The notes below the pieces were generated by a model. It was not told the DNA's origin. It ran no database searches and saw only the letters and a program-made list of their open reading frames with translations. From the NCBI GenBank assembly GCA_030682835.1, contig JAUXNG010000073.1:1-64000 (forward strand): a DNA stretch of 64,000 bases. Direction: 5' to 3'. The DNA is from Hydrogenophaga sp. (lineage in GTDB: Bacteria; Pseudomonadota; Gammaproteobacteria; Burkholderiales; Burkholderiaceae_C). The translations under genes were made by a program, and so were the position numbers. Position 1 is the stretch's first letter. Each line of letters opens with the position of its first letter. Below, piece after piece: positions 27,454 through 40,913 of this stretch.

Positions 27454-27520
27454 GGGCTTCGACTAGCTCAGCCCGAAGGGATGGAAAGGAGTGAGGGCTT
27501 CGACAGGCTCAGCCCGAACG
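27454..27520. repeat. Two direct copies of a CTTCGACAGGCTCAG-type repeat between ureF and ureG
   Basis: Near-identical blocks GGGCTTCGACTAGCTCAG (27454 on) and GGGCTTCGACAGGCTCAG (27494 on) lie in the spacer. The same core occurs as an inverted pair inside uvrD at 39742-39783. Confidence 0.8.
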
Positions 27521-27546
27521 GAGCGGCGGGGCGAGACGGGCGAGCA

Positions 27547-28269
27547 TCACGACCGGAACAGGCGCGAGTACTGGGTTTCGTGGCGGGCGGAGTGGATAGC
27601 GAGCAAGGGGGTAAAGGCCTGGCGCTGGTCATCCGTGAGCGCCATCGCCTGGTCCACGGCGGCGGGTATTTCCGCGCCCAGGCGTGCCAGGGTGCGCTGC
27701 CCGGCGCTCTGGCCCAGGGGGACCGATTTGATGGCGGCCTGCACCATGTTTTCGGCCCAGCCAAAGGCGAAACCGAGCAGGCTGTCGTGCACGTCGGCGT
27801 CCAGGCTGGCAGCAGCGCAGGCCATGGCCACGGGGTAGGTGGGGGGCTGCAGCGCGGCGGCGTTCAGCCGCTGGAACACGCCGGCGCCAAGATCGCCGAG
27901 CTGGCGTGCCCATTCCAGCAGCGAACGGCCCATCTGCTCGGTCTGCAAGCGAAATTCCTGCGTTTCGCGGGTCTGCAGCACCCAGTCGTTGAGCTGGCGG
28001 ATGCGATCCAGGTCATGGGCCTGCCAGGCGGGAATGGCCTGCGCGGCCACGGCCAGGTCGCTGCGGGCCAGCGCCAGGTGCAGCTGGTCGGTCAGCCAGC
28101 GTGCCGCGCTCGCCTCGTCGACCACCAGGCCGGCGTCCACAGCAGCCTCCAGCCCTTCGGAGTACGAAAACCCGCCCACCGGCAGCGCAGGGGACGCCAG
28201 CCACAGCACCTGCAGCAGGGCAGCCGGCGACCGCGCGGCCTGGCGAGGGGGTGCCATTGATTCAGCCAT
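27547..28269 (-). CDS. ureF: Urease accessory protein UreF
   Basis: This 240-aa helical protein helps UreG deliver nickel. It has the family's [23 protein letters not shown] N-terminus ([16 protein letters not shown]) and a C-terminal [19 protein letters not shown]. The ATG at 28269 overlaps the ureE stop (ATGGCTGA); the ATG at 28257 is an alternative four codons in. Upstream frame continuation is just the shadow of the ureE His-rich tail. Confidence 0.94.
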   Translation of the reverse strand: MAESMAPPRQAARSPAALLQVLWLASPALPVGGFSYSEGLEAAVDAGLVVDEASAARWLTDQLHLALARSDLAVAAQAIPAWQAHDLDRIRQLNDWVLQTRETQEFRLQTEQMGRSLLEWARQLGDLGAGVFQRLNAAALQPPTYPVAMACAAASLDADVHDSLLGFAFGWAENMVQAAIKSVPLGQSAGQRTLARLGAEIPAAVDQAMALTDDQRQAFTPLLAIHSARHETQYSRLFRS

Positions 28270-28852
28270 GGCCGTGCGGGTGTATGCGGATGGGGTGTTC
28301 GTGCGCCGCTGGGCCGTGGTTGCATTCCGGTCCGTGAGCATGGGTGTGCTCCTGTGCGTGCACGTGTCCATGGCCGTGGTGCCCGGCGTGAGCCGCGTGG
28401 GACGCATAGGCGCCGCCTTCGGGCTCGAAGGCCTCGCACACCTCCATCACCGTGAGGTGCATGGCGCGCAGCATGTCGGCCAGCACGTGGTCGGGCTCGA
28501 TCTTGAGGTGGTCGGGCTTGAGCTCGATGGGCACGTGGCGGTTGCCCAGGTGGTAGGCCGCACGCGTCAGGTCGAAGGGGCTCCCGTGCTGGGCACAGGG
28601 TGTGATGCGCAGCACCGGCTGCGGTGCAGCGACCACGCGCAGCAGGGAACCGTCTTCGGTGATCAGCACGTCGCCGCCGCGCACGACGGTGCCGCGCGCC
28701 AGGAACACGCCCACGTGGCGCCCGTCTGAGGCGGTGGCGTCGAAGCGGCTTTTCTGGCGCAGGTCCCAGTCGATTTCGACCTGCGCGGCGCGGCGCAGCA
28801 AAGCGGGTGCCAGACCCTGGCCCTGGGGAACGAGTTTGGAGGCTTGCAGCAT
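28262..28852 (-). CDS. ureE: Urease nickel metallochaperone UreE, His-rich tail
   Basis: This 196-aa nickel-binding chaperone has the N-terminal peptide-binding domain and the ferredoxin-like domain with [10 protein letters not shown] and DHVLADMLR. The C-terminal ~40 residues are exceptionally His-rich (motifs [16 protein letters not shown] and HPHGHG), a typical nickel store. It overlaps ureF by 8 bp and follows ureC by 13 bp. Confidence 0.96.
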   Translation of the reverse strand: MLQASKLVPQGQGLAPALLRRAAQVEIDWDLRQKSRFDATASDGRHVGVFLARGTVVRGGDVLITEDGSLLRVVAAPQPVLRITPCAQHGSPFDLTRAAYHLGNRHVPIELKPDHLKIEPDHVLADMLRAMHLTVMEVCEAFEPEGGAYASHAAHAGHHGHGHVHAQEHTHAHGPECNHGPAAHEHPIRIHPHGHG

Positions 28853-28865
28853 GAGGTGAGGCCGT

Positions 28866-30584
<1,719 letters not shown>

Positions 30585-30589
30585 GATCA

Positions 30590-30676
30590 GAGCCCGCCTT
30601 TCGCCGGACCGTCCCAAGAAAGGCGAGCGCCCCCGGGGGGGGCAGCGAATACACAAAGTGATGAGCGTGGGGGGGT
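30590..30676. repeat. GC-rich repeat between ureB and ureC
   Basis: The spacer contains CCCCCGGGGGG, GCAGCGAATACACAAAGTGA and GAGCGTGGGGG, the typical order of a palindromic repeat class common in Comamonadaceae. It splits otherwise tightly packed urease genes. Confidence 0.7.
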
Positions 30677-30981
30677 CATAGTGCTCCTTGCGTAAGGCCG
30701 CGAAAGCCGAACACCAGCCGGTCGCCGGCGTAGTCGACCAGCTCCACGGTGCGCTGCTGGCCGGGCTCGAAACGCACGGCGGTGCCGCTGGCGATGTTCA
30801 GCCGCATGCCCTGTGCGGCCGCGCGGTCGAAAGCCAGCGCGGCGTTGGTCTCGGCGAAGTGGTAGTGCGAGCCCACCTGGATCGGCCGGTCGGCGGTGTT
30901 CTGCACCACCACGGTGAGCGTGCGCCGCCCCGGGTTGAGCTCGTGCTCACCCGGTTCCACCAGCAGTTCACCCGGCGTCAT
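30676..30981 (-). CDS. ureB: Urease beta subunit
   Basis: This 101-aa structural subunit starts [19 protein letters not shown] and contains the conserved [19 protein letters not shown] and FGFRGL segments. The ATG at 30981 overlaps the stop of the small upstream gene (ATGA), so the two are translationally coupled. Confidence 0.97.
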   Translation of the reverse strand: MTPGELLVEPGEHELNPGRRTLTVVVQNTADRPIQVGSHYHFAETNAALAFDRAAAQGMRLNIASGTAVRFEPGQQRTVELVDYAGDRLVFGFRGLTQGAL

Positions 30982-31151
30982 TTGCCGCCCTTCGACAGCC
31001 ACACGGCCAGCCCCACCAGCAGGCCCACCCCCACGAAACCCAGTGCATCGGTGGCGTGCCAGTGCGCCCCGAACAATCCATGCCCGTCATGGGCGAGGGC
31101 GGGGAGGGCGATGAGAGAGGAAACGAGAGCGAGCAGTGAGCGGGATTTCAT
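30978..31151 (-). CDS. Small secreted or membrane protein with HDGHG motif in the urease operon
   Basis: This 57-aa protein has a signal peptide ([19 protein letters not shown]) and would leave a short mature part starting HDGHG with further His residues, ending in one membrane helix ([16 protein letters not shown]) and a basic tail. HDGHG at the mature N-terminus resembles the metal-binding start of HupE/UreJ-type nickel permeases, but the remaining helices of those proteins are missing. It overlaps ureB by 4 bp. A nickel-related role is inference from the motif and position. Confidence 0.75.
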   Translation of the reverse strand: MKSRSLLALVSSLIALPALAHDGHGLFGAHWHATDALGFVGVGLLVGLAVWLSKGGK

Positions 31152-31174
31152 TCGGTTGCTCCAGAAGAAACAGA

Positions 31175-31290
31175 TGAGAGAAGTGCCTCCACCCAGGATG
31201 CGGTGGAACCGGCTCCGCCGGGCCACTCGGATCGCCCCCTTGAGGGGGTCGCGCGCAGCGCGGCGGGGGTGGGTGAAGCCGTGCGGCGCG
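31175..31290. repeat. GC-rich palindromic repeat between ureA and the small HDGHG gene
   Basis: Contains GGAACCGGCTCCGCCGGG and CCCCCTTGAGGGGG in the same order as, and inverted relative to, the copies at 1340-1500. No gene is seen in it. Confidence 0.75.
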
Positions 31291-31297
31291 GGGGTAT

Positions 31298-31600
31298 TCA
31301 ACTGATGGGCTGGTGAACGGTGACCAGCTTGGTGCCATCGGGAAAAGTGGCCTCCACCTGGATGTCGGGAATCATCTCGGCGATGCCGTCCATCACATCG
31401 GCACGCGTGAGCACATTCCGGCCTTCGCTCATCAGCTGCGCCACGGTCTTGCCATCGCGTGCGCCCTCCATCACGGCGGCCGAGATGAGGGCGACCGATT
31501 CGGGGTAGTTGAGCTTCAGGCCGCGGGCGCGGCGGCGCTCGGCCAGCAGGGCGGCTGTGAAGATCAGCAGCTTGTCTTTTTCACGCGGGGTGAGTTCCAT
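31298..31600 (-). CDS. ureA: Urease gamma subunit
   Basis: This 100-aa subunit starts [18 protein letters not shown] and has the conserved [20 protein letters not shown] and [21 protein letters not shown] C-terminus. It is the first gene of the operon. No ureD is found upstream; the divergent neighbour is the permease-kinase fusion. A sigma-54-like promoter lies at 31650-31665 on the same strand. Confidence 0.97.
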   Translation of the reverse strand: MELTPREKDKLLIFTAALLAERRRARGLKLNYPESVALISAAVMEGARDGKTVAQLMSEGRNVLTRADVMDGIAEMIPDIQVEATFPDGTKLVTVHQPIS

Positions 31601-31649
31601 GGGGCGGGCAGAAGAGCAGAGGGATGGGCAAAGCGGTTACAGGAGAAAC

Positions 31650-31665
31650 AGCAAGTCCCGTGCCT
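31650..31665 (-). promoter_or_regulatory. Sigma-54-type promoter for the urease operon
   Basis: On the minus strand the sequence reads AGGCACGGGACTTGCT. This fits the sigma-54 consensus TGGCACR-N4-TTGCW with only the first base differing, and the GG and GC are exactly 10 nt apart. The predicted start is about 40 nt before the ureA ATG. Urease under NtrC/RpoN control is known in several bacteria; here it is inferred from sequence. Confidence 0.65.
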
Positions 31666-31697
31666 CTTCTGGCGCTGCCACGGTGGCGCCATCGCCG

Positions 31698-31713
31698 TGG
31701 CATGAAAGCTGCA
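31698..31713 (+). promoter_or_regulatory. Sigma-54-type promoter for the permease-kinase fusion
   Basis: TGGCATGAAAGCTGCA matches TGGCAYR-N4-TTGCW with one mismatch and correct GG-N10-GC spacing. The transcription start would fall near 31724, giving a very short leader before the ATG at 31736. Confidence 0.5.
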
Positions 31714-31735
31714 CCACCGGGGTGTGAACGTTCGA

Positions 31736-35400
<3,665 letters not shown>

Positions 35401-35404
<4 letters not shown>

Positions 35405-36423
35405 CCCCCAGCCCGTCTCCCGAACTCACCGCCGCCCTGAGCGAGGCCCCGGTCGTGCTCATCGTCGACGACGTGCCCGACAACGTGGCGCCGCTGCACG
35501 ACGCGCTGGACGAAGCGGGCTACACCGTGTTGGTGGCGCTGGACGGCGAGGCCGCGCTGCGCCGCGCCGCCCAGGCGCTGCCCGATGTGATCCTGCTCGA
35601 CGCGCTCATGCCCGGCCTGGACGGCTTCGAGGTGGCGCGCCGCCTCAAGGCCAACCCCGCCACCGCCCAGATTCCCATCATCTTCATGACGGGCCTGACG
35701 GAGACCGAGCACCTGGTGGCGGCGCTGGAGGCGGGCGGAGCCGATTACGTGACCAAACCCATCAAGCCGCGCGAGGTGATGGCCCGCATGGGCGTGCACC
35801 TGCGCACCGCCCGCCATGTGCGCCAGGGCGCGGTGGAGCGCAGCCAGGCGCGCAACGCACTGGACGCCTTTGGCTACGCCACCATCACGGTGCGCGTGCA
35901 GGATGGCCGGCTCATGTGGCAAACACCGCTGGCGCGCGACCTGCTGCTGCGCTATTGCGCCACCGAGGCGCCCACCACCCCGCCGGTGGTGCTGCAGTGG
36001 CTGCGCCGCCAGCTGCCCCTGTTGAACGCGGCCGCCCAGCCCCTGCGTGAGCCGCCCCGCCTCACGCTGGAGAACGGGCCGCGGCGCCTCACCTTCCGGC
36101 TGCACCAGCAGGTGGGCGATCAGGAAGGGGAAGCCGGGGAGGGCGGCGACTGGCTCATCGTGATGCAGGAAACGTCTGACGCCAGCGTGCTGGAAGCCAT
36201 CTCACACGCCTTCGGCCTGACCGCGCGCGAGGCCGAGGTGCTGTACTGGGTGGTCAAGGGCAAGATCAACCGGGACATTGGCGACATCCTGGGTGCCAGC
36301 CCGGCCACCGTGAAGAAGCACCTGGAGCGCATCTACGCCAAACTGGGCGTGGAGACCCGCACCGCCGCCGCGGCCATGGCCATCAACCGCGTGCCGCTGC
36401 TGCAGCCGCGCCACGGGGCCTGA
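35401..36423 (+). CDS. Response regulator with LuxR-type DNA-binding domain
   Basis: This 340-aa regulator has an N-terminal receiver (acidic pair in LIVDDVPDN, Asp in ILLDALMPG, Lys in VTKPIKP), a ~120-residue middle region with DGRLMWQTPLARDLL, and a C-terminal LuxR HTH (LTAREAEVLYWVVKGK to SPATVKKHLERIYAKLGV). It overlaps the fusion kinase gene by 4 bp and is clearly its partner. The middle region does not match a family I can name. Confidence 0.92.
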
Positions 36424-36580
36424 CGCCGGGCACGCGGCGGCGCGTCGCCGGGCGCAGAACGGGCACCGCGCCGTACGTGCGCCGTGCGCAAAGGTCGAGG
36501 GACGAAAACCCGGCATGCCGTACCCTTTGCACCCGCGGGTGTGGCTCAGCACCTGGTCGTGTCACCCATCAGAAGCCGGT

Positions 36581-37891
36581 ATGAACGCATCCTTTGACCA
36601 AGCCAAGTTCCACTTTATCGAGGGTGTGCAGCTCTTTGAAGCCGGCCGCCTGGCGGAAGCCGAGACGCACTTTCTGGCGTCGCTGGCGCTGCTGCCCGGC
36701 CGCGTCTCCACGCTCTCCAATCTCGGCGCGACCCGGCTAGCCCTCGGTCGTCCGCTGGAGGCACTCACGGTGCTCGACGAGGCACTGGCCCAGGCACCTG
36801 ACGACCTGGGTGCGCTGGGCCATCGCGGCGTGGCACTCGCCGCCTTGCAGCGGCATGCGCAGGCGCTGGCCAGTTTCGACGCAGTGCTGGCGATCGAGCC
36901 GGACAACGCCGCGGCCTGTCACGGCCGCGCCGGGTCGCTCGACGCGCTGGGCCGCCCCGAAGATGCGCTGGCTGCCATCGAGCGCCTGCTGGTGCTGCAG
37001 CCTGGGCATGCCGATGGCTGGGCACGGCGCGGGCAGCTGCTGCAGCGGCTGAGGCGCGGGGAAGACGAGGCGCTGGCCAGCTACGACCGGGCGGTGGCAC
37101 TGGCGCCGGAACTGGGCGAGGCCTGGAGCCAGCGCGGTAGCCTGCTCAAGGATCTGGGCCGTCGGGAAGAGGCGGCCGACGCCTTCCGCCAGGCCCTGGC
37201 GCACGGTGCAGACCCGGAACTCAACCGCTTTTTCCTCGCTTCGCTCACAGGCGGACAGGACGCGCCGGACACCGCACCCGTGCATTACGTGCAAAGTCTG
37301 TTCGACGACTACGCAGACGAATTCGACCAGCACCTGGTGGGCGTGCTCAACTACAGTGCCCACCGCACGCTGGCTGCACCTCTGCAAGCCCTGCGCTCGG
37401 ACGGTCGCTACCGCTCGGCGCTCGACCTGGGTTGCGGCACCGGCCTGTGCGGGCCGCAGGTGCGGCCCTTCACCGACCGGCTCGCCGGTGTCGACCTGGC
37501 GCCCAGGATGCTGGAGAAAGCCCGTACGCGCGGCGTGTACGACGAGCTGGTAGCGGGCGATGTGGTCGAGCACCTGCGCCACACCCCGCAACGCCACGAC
37601 CTGGTGCTGTCGGCCGACGTTTTCATCTACATCGGCGACCTGGCCCCGGTGTTCGATGGTGTGGCGCGGGTCATGGAGCCGGGTGGGGTGTTCTGCTTCT
37701 CCGCCGAGCAGGCGGACGACGCGCTGGACTTCGAGTTGACGTCCGGCATGCGCTACGCCCATTCGCAGCGCCACCTGCGTGCGCTGGCCGCGCGCTTCGG
37801 CTTCGAGGTGGTCCAGCTGTTCAGCCAGGCCTTTCGCGAAGACCAGCGCCAGCCGATTCCCGGCCTGTTCGTGTACCTCGTCCGGACCTGA
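36581..37891 (+). CDS. TPR-repeat class I SAM-dependent methyltransferase
   Basis: This 436-aa protein has about six tetratricopeptide units (residues 5-215) fused to a methyltransferase domain with the SAM motif ALDLGCGTGLCGPQ near residue 283 and VLSADVFIYIG as motif IV-like region. TPR-methyltransferase fusions methylate proteins or small molecules; the target is unknown. The ATG at 36581 gives the first TPR helix; 22 upstream codons are probably untranslated. Confidence 0.85.
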   Translation: MNASFDQAKFHFIEGVQLFEAGRLAEAETHFLASLALLPGRVSTLSNLGATRLALGRPLEALTVLDEALAQAPDDLGALGHRGVALAALQRHAQALASFDAVLAIEPDNAAACHGRAGSLDALGRPEDALAAIERLLVLQPGHADGWARRGQLLQRLRRGEDEALASYDRAVALAPELGEAWSQRGSLLKDLGRREEAADAFRQALAHGADPELNRFFLASLTGGQDAPDTAPVHYVQSLFDDYADEFDQHLVGVLNYSAHRTLAAPLQALRSDGRYRSALDLGCGTGLCGPQVRPFTDRLAGVDLAPRMLEKARTRGVYDELVAGDVVEHLRHTPQRHDLVLSADVFIYIGDLAPVFDGVARVMEPGGVFCFSAEQADDALDFELTSGMRYAHSQRHLRALAARFGFEVVQLFSQAFREDQRQPIPGLFVYLVRT

Positions 37892-38027
37892 TCACACACG
37901 GCGATGCCGGTGAGGGGCGGGGTCGGCTGCCGCGGCGCGGGGCCTGCTGGCACCGATGCCCTTTGCCGCCCGGCGGCTGGGCCGCTGGCGGACCACGCCG
38001 GGGGGTGGGGCTTCCTACAATCAGTGG

Positions 38028-40511
38028 ATGCTGTCTGACGTACCCGAGCCTTCCTCTTCCCCCCCTTCTTCCCCGTTGCTGGCGGGCCTCAACACCGAAC
38101 AGGCCGCCGCCGTCACGCTGCCAGCCGAACACGCGCTCATCCTGGCGGGGGCCGGCTCGGGCAAGACCCGCGTGCTCACCACGCGCATCGCCTGGCTGCT
38201 GCAGACCGGGCAGGTCACGCCGGGCGGCGTGCTCGCGGTGACCTTCACCAACAAGGCCGCGAAGGAGATGATGACGCGCCTGTCGGCCATGCTGCCCGTC
38301 AACGTGCGCGGCATGTGGATCGGCACCTTCCATGGCCTGTGCAACCGCTTCCTGCGCGCCCACTTCAAGCTGGCGAACCTGCCGCAGACCTTCCAGATCC
38401 TCGACACGCAGGACCAGCTCTCGGCCGTCAAGCGGCTGTGCAAGCAGTTCAAGGTGGACGACGAGCGTTTTCCGCCCAAGCAGATCCAGTATTTCATCAG
38501 CGGTTGCAAGGAAGACGGCCAGCGCCCGGGCGACGTGGTGGCCCGCGACGAAGACACGCGCAAGAAGGTCGAGCTGTACGCGCTGTACGAAGAACAGTGC
38601 CAGCGCGAGGGGGTGGTCGATTTCGGCGAGCTGATGCTGCGTTCTTACGAGGTGTTGCGCGACAACGACCCTGTGCGCGAGCACTACCAGCGGCGCTTCC
38701 GCCACATCCTGGTGGACGAGTTCCAGGACACCAACCGCCTGCAGTACGCCTGGCTGAAGATGTTTTCCACCCCGCCCATGGCTGGCATGCCCGGCGAGGG
38801 CAGCGGCTCGGGCAACGCGGTGTTCGCCGTGGGCGACGACGACCAGAGCATCTACGCCTTTCGCGGTGCGCGCGTGGGCAACATGGCCGACTTCGTGCGC
38901 GAATTCAACGTGCGCCACCAGATCAAGCTGGAGCAGAACTACCGCAGCTGCAGTAACATCCTGGACTCGGCCAACCAGCTCATCAGCCACAACAGCAGCC
39001 GCCTGGGCAAGAACCTGCGCACCGACGCGGGCGCAGGCGAGCCGGTGCGCGTGTTCGAGGCCACCAGCGACTTCGCCGAAGCCCAGTGGATGGTCGACGA
39101 GATGAAGCAGCTCGTGCGCGACGGCAACACCCGCGCCGAGATCGCCGTGCTCTACCGCAGCAACGCGCAGAGCCGGGTGGTGGAAACCGCGCTCTTCAAC
39201 GCCGCCATGCCCTACCGCGTGTACGGCGGCCTGCGCTTCTTCGAGCGCGCCGAGATCAAGCACGCGCTGGCCTACCTGCGCCTGCTGGAGAACCCGCACG
39301 ACGACACCAGCTTCCTGCGCGTGGTGAACTTCCCGCCGCGCGGCATCGGGGCGCGCAGCATCGAGCAGCTGCAGGACGTGGCGCGGGCATCGGGCTGCTC
39401 GCTGCACGATGGCGTGAGCGCCGTCACCGGCCGCGCCGGTGTGGCCATCGGCGCCTTCGTCGCCAAGCTCGACGTGCTGCGCGAGCGCTCCGAGGGCATG
39501 ACGCTCTCCGAAATCATCGAGCTGGTGCTGGAGCACAGCGGCCTGGTCGAGCACTACCGCGCCGAGCGCGAGGGTCAGGAGCGGGTGGAAAACCTGGAGG
39601 AACTGGTGAGCGCGGCCAAGAGCTTCGTGGGCATCGAAGGCTTTGGCCGCGATGCGGTGGCGCGCACCGGCGATGCCGGCCTGACGCAAAGCCCCGCCAG
39701 CCAGGGGCTGGACTTCGCGCTCGAAAAAACATCCGTTCGCCCTGAGCCTGTCGAAGGGCTCGCGAGGTCTTCGACAGGCTCAGACCGGACGGACGATATT
39801 GAGCCCGACACCGGCGAAACCATGAGCCCGCTGGCGGCGTTCCTCACCCACGCCGCGCTGGAATCGGGCGACAACCAGGCCCAGGCCGGGCAGGACGCGG
39901 TGCAGCTCATGACCGTGCACGCCGCCAAGGGCCTCGAATTAGACTGCGTGTTCATCACCGGCATGGAAGAAGGCCTGTTCCCGCACGAGAACTCGATGAG
40001 CGACCGCGACGGCCTGGAGGAAGAGCGCCGGCTGATGTACGTGGCCATCACCCGCGCACGTCAACGGCTTTACCTGAGCCATTCGCAGACGCGCATGCTG
40101 CACGGGCAGACGCGCTACAACCTCAAGAGCCGGTTTTTTGACGAACTGCCCGAGGAATGCCTGAAGTGGCTCACGCCCCCCCAGCCGGCCTGGCAGGCCG
40201 GTGGCGGCGGTGGCGGCACCTGGCAGAACGGGCGCCGCGCCTATGGCAGCGCGCCGGTGCTGCAACCGGCCTGGTCACCCGGCTTTGCCGAACGCGGCGA
40301 CCCCAAGGGGCTGGGGCAGACCGCGCCTGAACCCGACCGCGGCACCGACATCCGGGCCGGTCAGAAGGTGTTTCACAACAAGTTCGGCGAAGGCAAGGTG
40401 CAGGCCATCGAAGGCTCCGGCGCCGATGCGCGTGCCCAGGTCAATTTCAGCCGCCACGGCGTGAAGTGGCTGGCCCTGAGCGTGGCCAAGCTCACGCCGG
40501 TGGACGACTGA
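38028..40511 (+). CDS. uvrD: UvrD/PcrA-type DNA helicase, with repeat-derived insert
   Basis: This 827-aa SF1A helicase has motif I AGAGSGKTRVLTTR (about residue 40), motif II LVDEFQDTN, motif III GDDDQSIYAFRGA, motif IV QNYRS and motifs V/VI (TVHAAKGLEL, AITRARQRLYL). It unwinds DNA in nucleotide excision and mismatch repair. A ~25-residue insert (about 566-591) translated from a palindromic repeat sits in the 2B region before motif V. A C-terminal region with GQKVFHNKFGEGKVQ resembles the Tudor-like tail of PcrA. The start is the ATG after a TACAAT box at 38015. Confidence 0.93.
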   Translation: MLSDVPEPSSSPPSSPLLAGLNTEQAAAVTLPAEHALILAGAGSGKTRVLTTRIAWLLQTGQVTPGGVLAVTFTNKAAKEMMTRLSAMLPVNVRGMWIGTFHGLCNRFLRAHFKLANLPQTFQILDTQDQLSAVKRLCKQFKVDDERFPPKQIQYFISGCKEDGQRPGDVVARDEDTRKKVELYALYEEQCQREGVVDFGELMLRSYEVLRDNDPVREHYQRRFRHILVDEFQDTNRLQYAWLKMFSTPPMAGMPGEGSGSGNAVFAVGDDDQSIYAFRGARVGNMADFVREFNVRHQIKLEQNYRSCSNILDSANQLISHNSSRLGKNLRTDAGAGEPVRVFEATSDFAEAQWMVDEMKQLVRDGNTRAEIAVLYRSNAQSRVVETALFNAAMPYRVYGGLRFFERAEIKHALAYLRLLENPHDDTSFLRVVNFPPRGIGARSIEQLQDVARASGCSLHDGVSAVTGRAGVAIGAFVAKLDVLRERSEGMTLSEIIELVLEHSGLVEHYRAEREGQERVENLEELVSAAKSFVGIEGFGRDAVARTGDAGLTQSPASQGLDFALEKTSVRPEPVEGLARSSTGSDRTDDIEPDTGETMSPLAAFLTHAALESGDNQAQAGQDAVQLMTVHAAKGLELDCVFITGMEEGLFPHENSMSDRDGLEEERRLMYVAITRARQRLYLSHSQTRMLHGQTRYNLKSRFFDELPEECLKWLTPPQPAWQAGGGGGGTWQNGRRAYGSAPVLQPAWSPGFAERGDPKGLGQTAPEPDRGTDIRAGQKVFHNKFGEGKVQAIEGSGADARAQVNFSRHGVKWLALSVAKLTPVDD
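39742..39783 (+). repeat. Inverted repeat inside uvrD
   Basis: CTGAGCCTGTCGAAG at 39742-39756 and CTTCGACAGGCTCAG at 39769-39783 are perfect 15-bp arms with a 12-nt spacer. The core also occurs in the ureF-ureG gap. Confidence 0.9.
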
Positions 40512-40548
40512 GCCGGGCGCCGCAGCAAGCATCTCAGCGGTTTGCGAA

Positions 40549-40579
40549 AGTGCCCCGGGCGTTGCCGCACCGGGGCACT
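40549..40579. terminator. Bidirectional hairpin between uvrD and a convergent small gene
   Basis: AGTGCCCCGG and CCGGGGCACT form a perfect 10-bp stem. T runs are weak, so it may act only partly as a terminator. Confidence 0.5.
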
Positions 40580-40604
40580 CGTGGCATTCCCGGGGCCGAG
40601 TGCT

Positions 40605-40886
40605 TCAGGCGGTTTCGGGCAGCTGCGCCGGGTCGCCCTGACGCAGCCCGTCCACCTGCACCGAGACGTCAAGCAGGCGCAGCTTGCGGGCGTGGTGGCG
40701 ATCCACGCGCCATTCGTCGAGCAGCTGCAGGGCGAGTTCGAAATCGTCTTCGGACAGCCGGTACAGACTGCCCAGGTCGAATGCGCCGTCCGACTCCAGC
40801 GCCACCACCAGCGCAGAAACCGTGCCGGCGGCCTCGCTCAGCGGGTGGTGTTCGATGAGCTTGCGGGCTTTTTTCAGGGCGTTCAT
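40605..40886 (-). CDS. Small hypothetical protein
   Basis: This 93-aa soluble protein has no signal peptide or motif I can name. It is charged and helical, with ALKKARKLIEHHP near the start and a hydrophobic-acidic middle (SLYRLSEDDFELALQLLDEW). The ATG at 40886 gives MNALKK; a longer frame starts eight codons upstream. It follows the PhoX-like gene by 27 bp and may be cotranscribed with it. Function unknown. Confidence 0.65.
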   Translation of the reverse strand: MNALKKARKLIEHHPLSEAAGTVSALVVALESDGAFDLGSLYRLSEDDFELALQLLDEWRVDRHHARKLRLLDVSVQVDGLRQGDPAQLPETA

Positions 40887-40913
40887 GTTGCGCAACCGGT
40901 GGTGGGCCAAGGC

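Noticed and set aside
31724-31735. GTG at 31724 as the start of the permease-kinase fusion
   Set aside because: It coincides with the predicted transcription start of the sigma-54-like promoter; ATG 31736 is preferred, though neither has a strong ribosome binding site.
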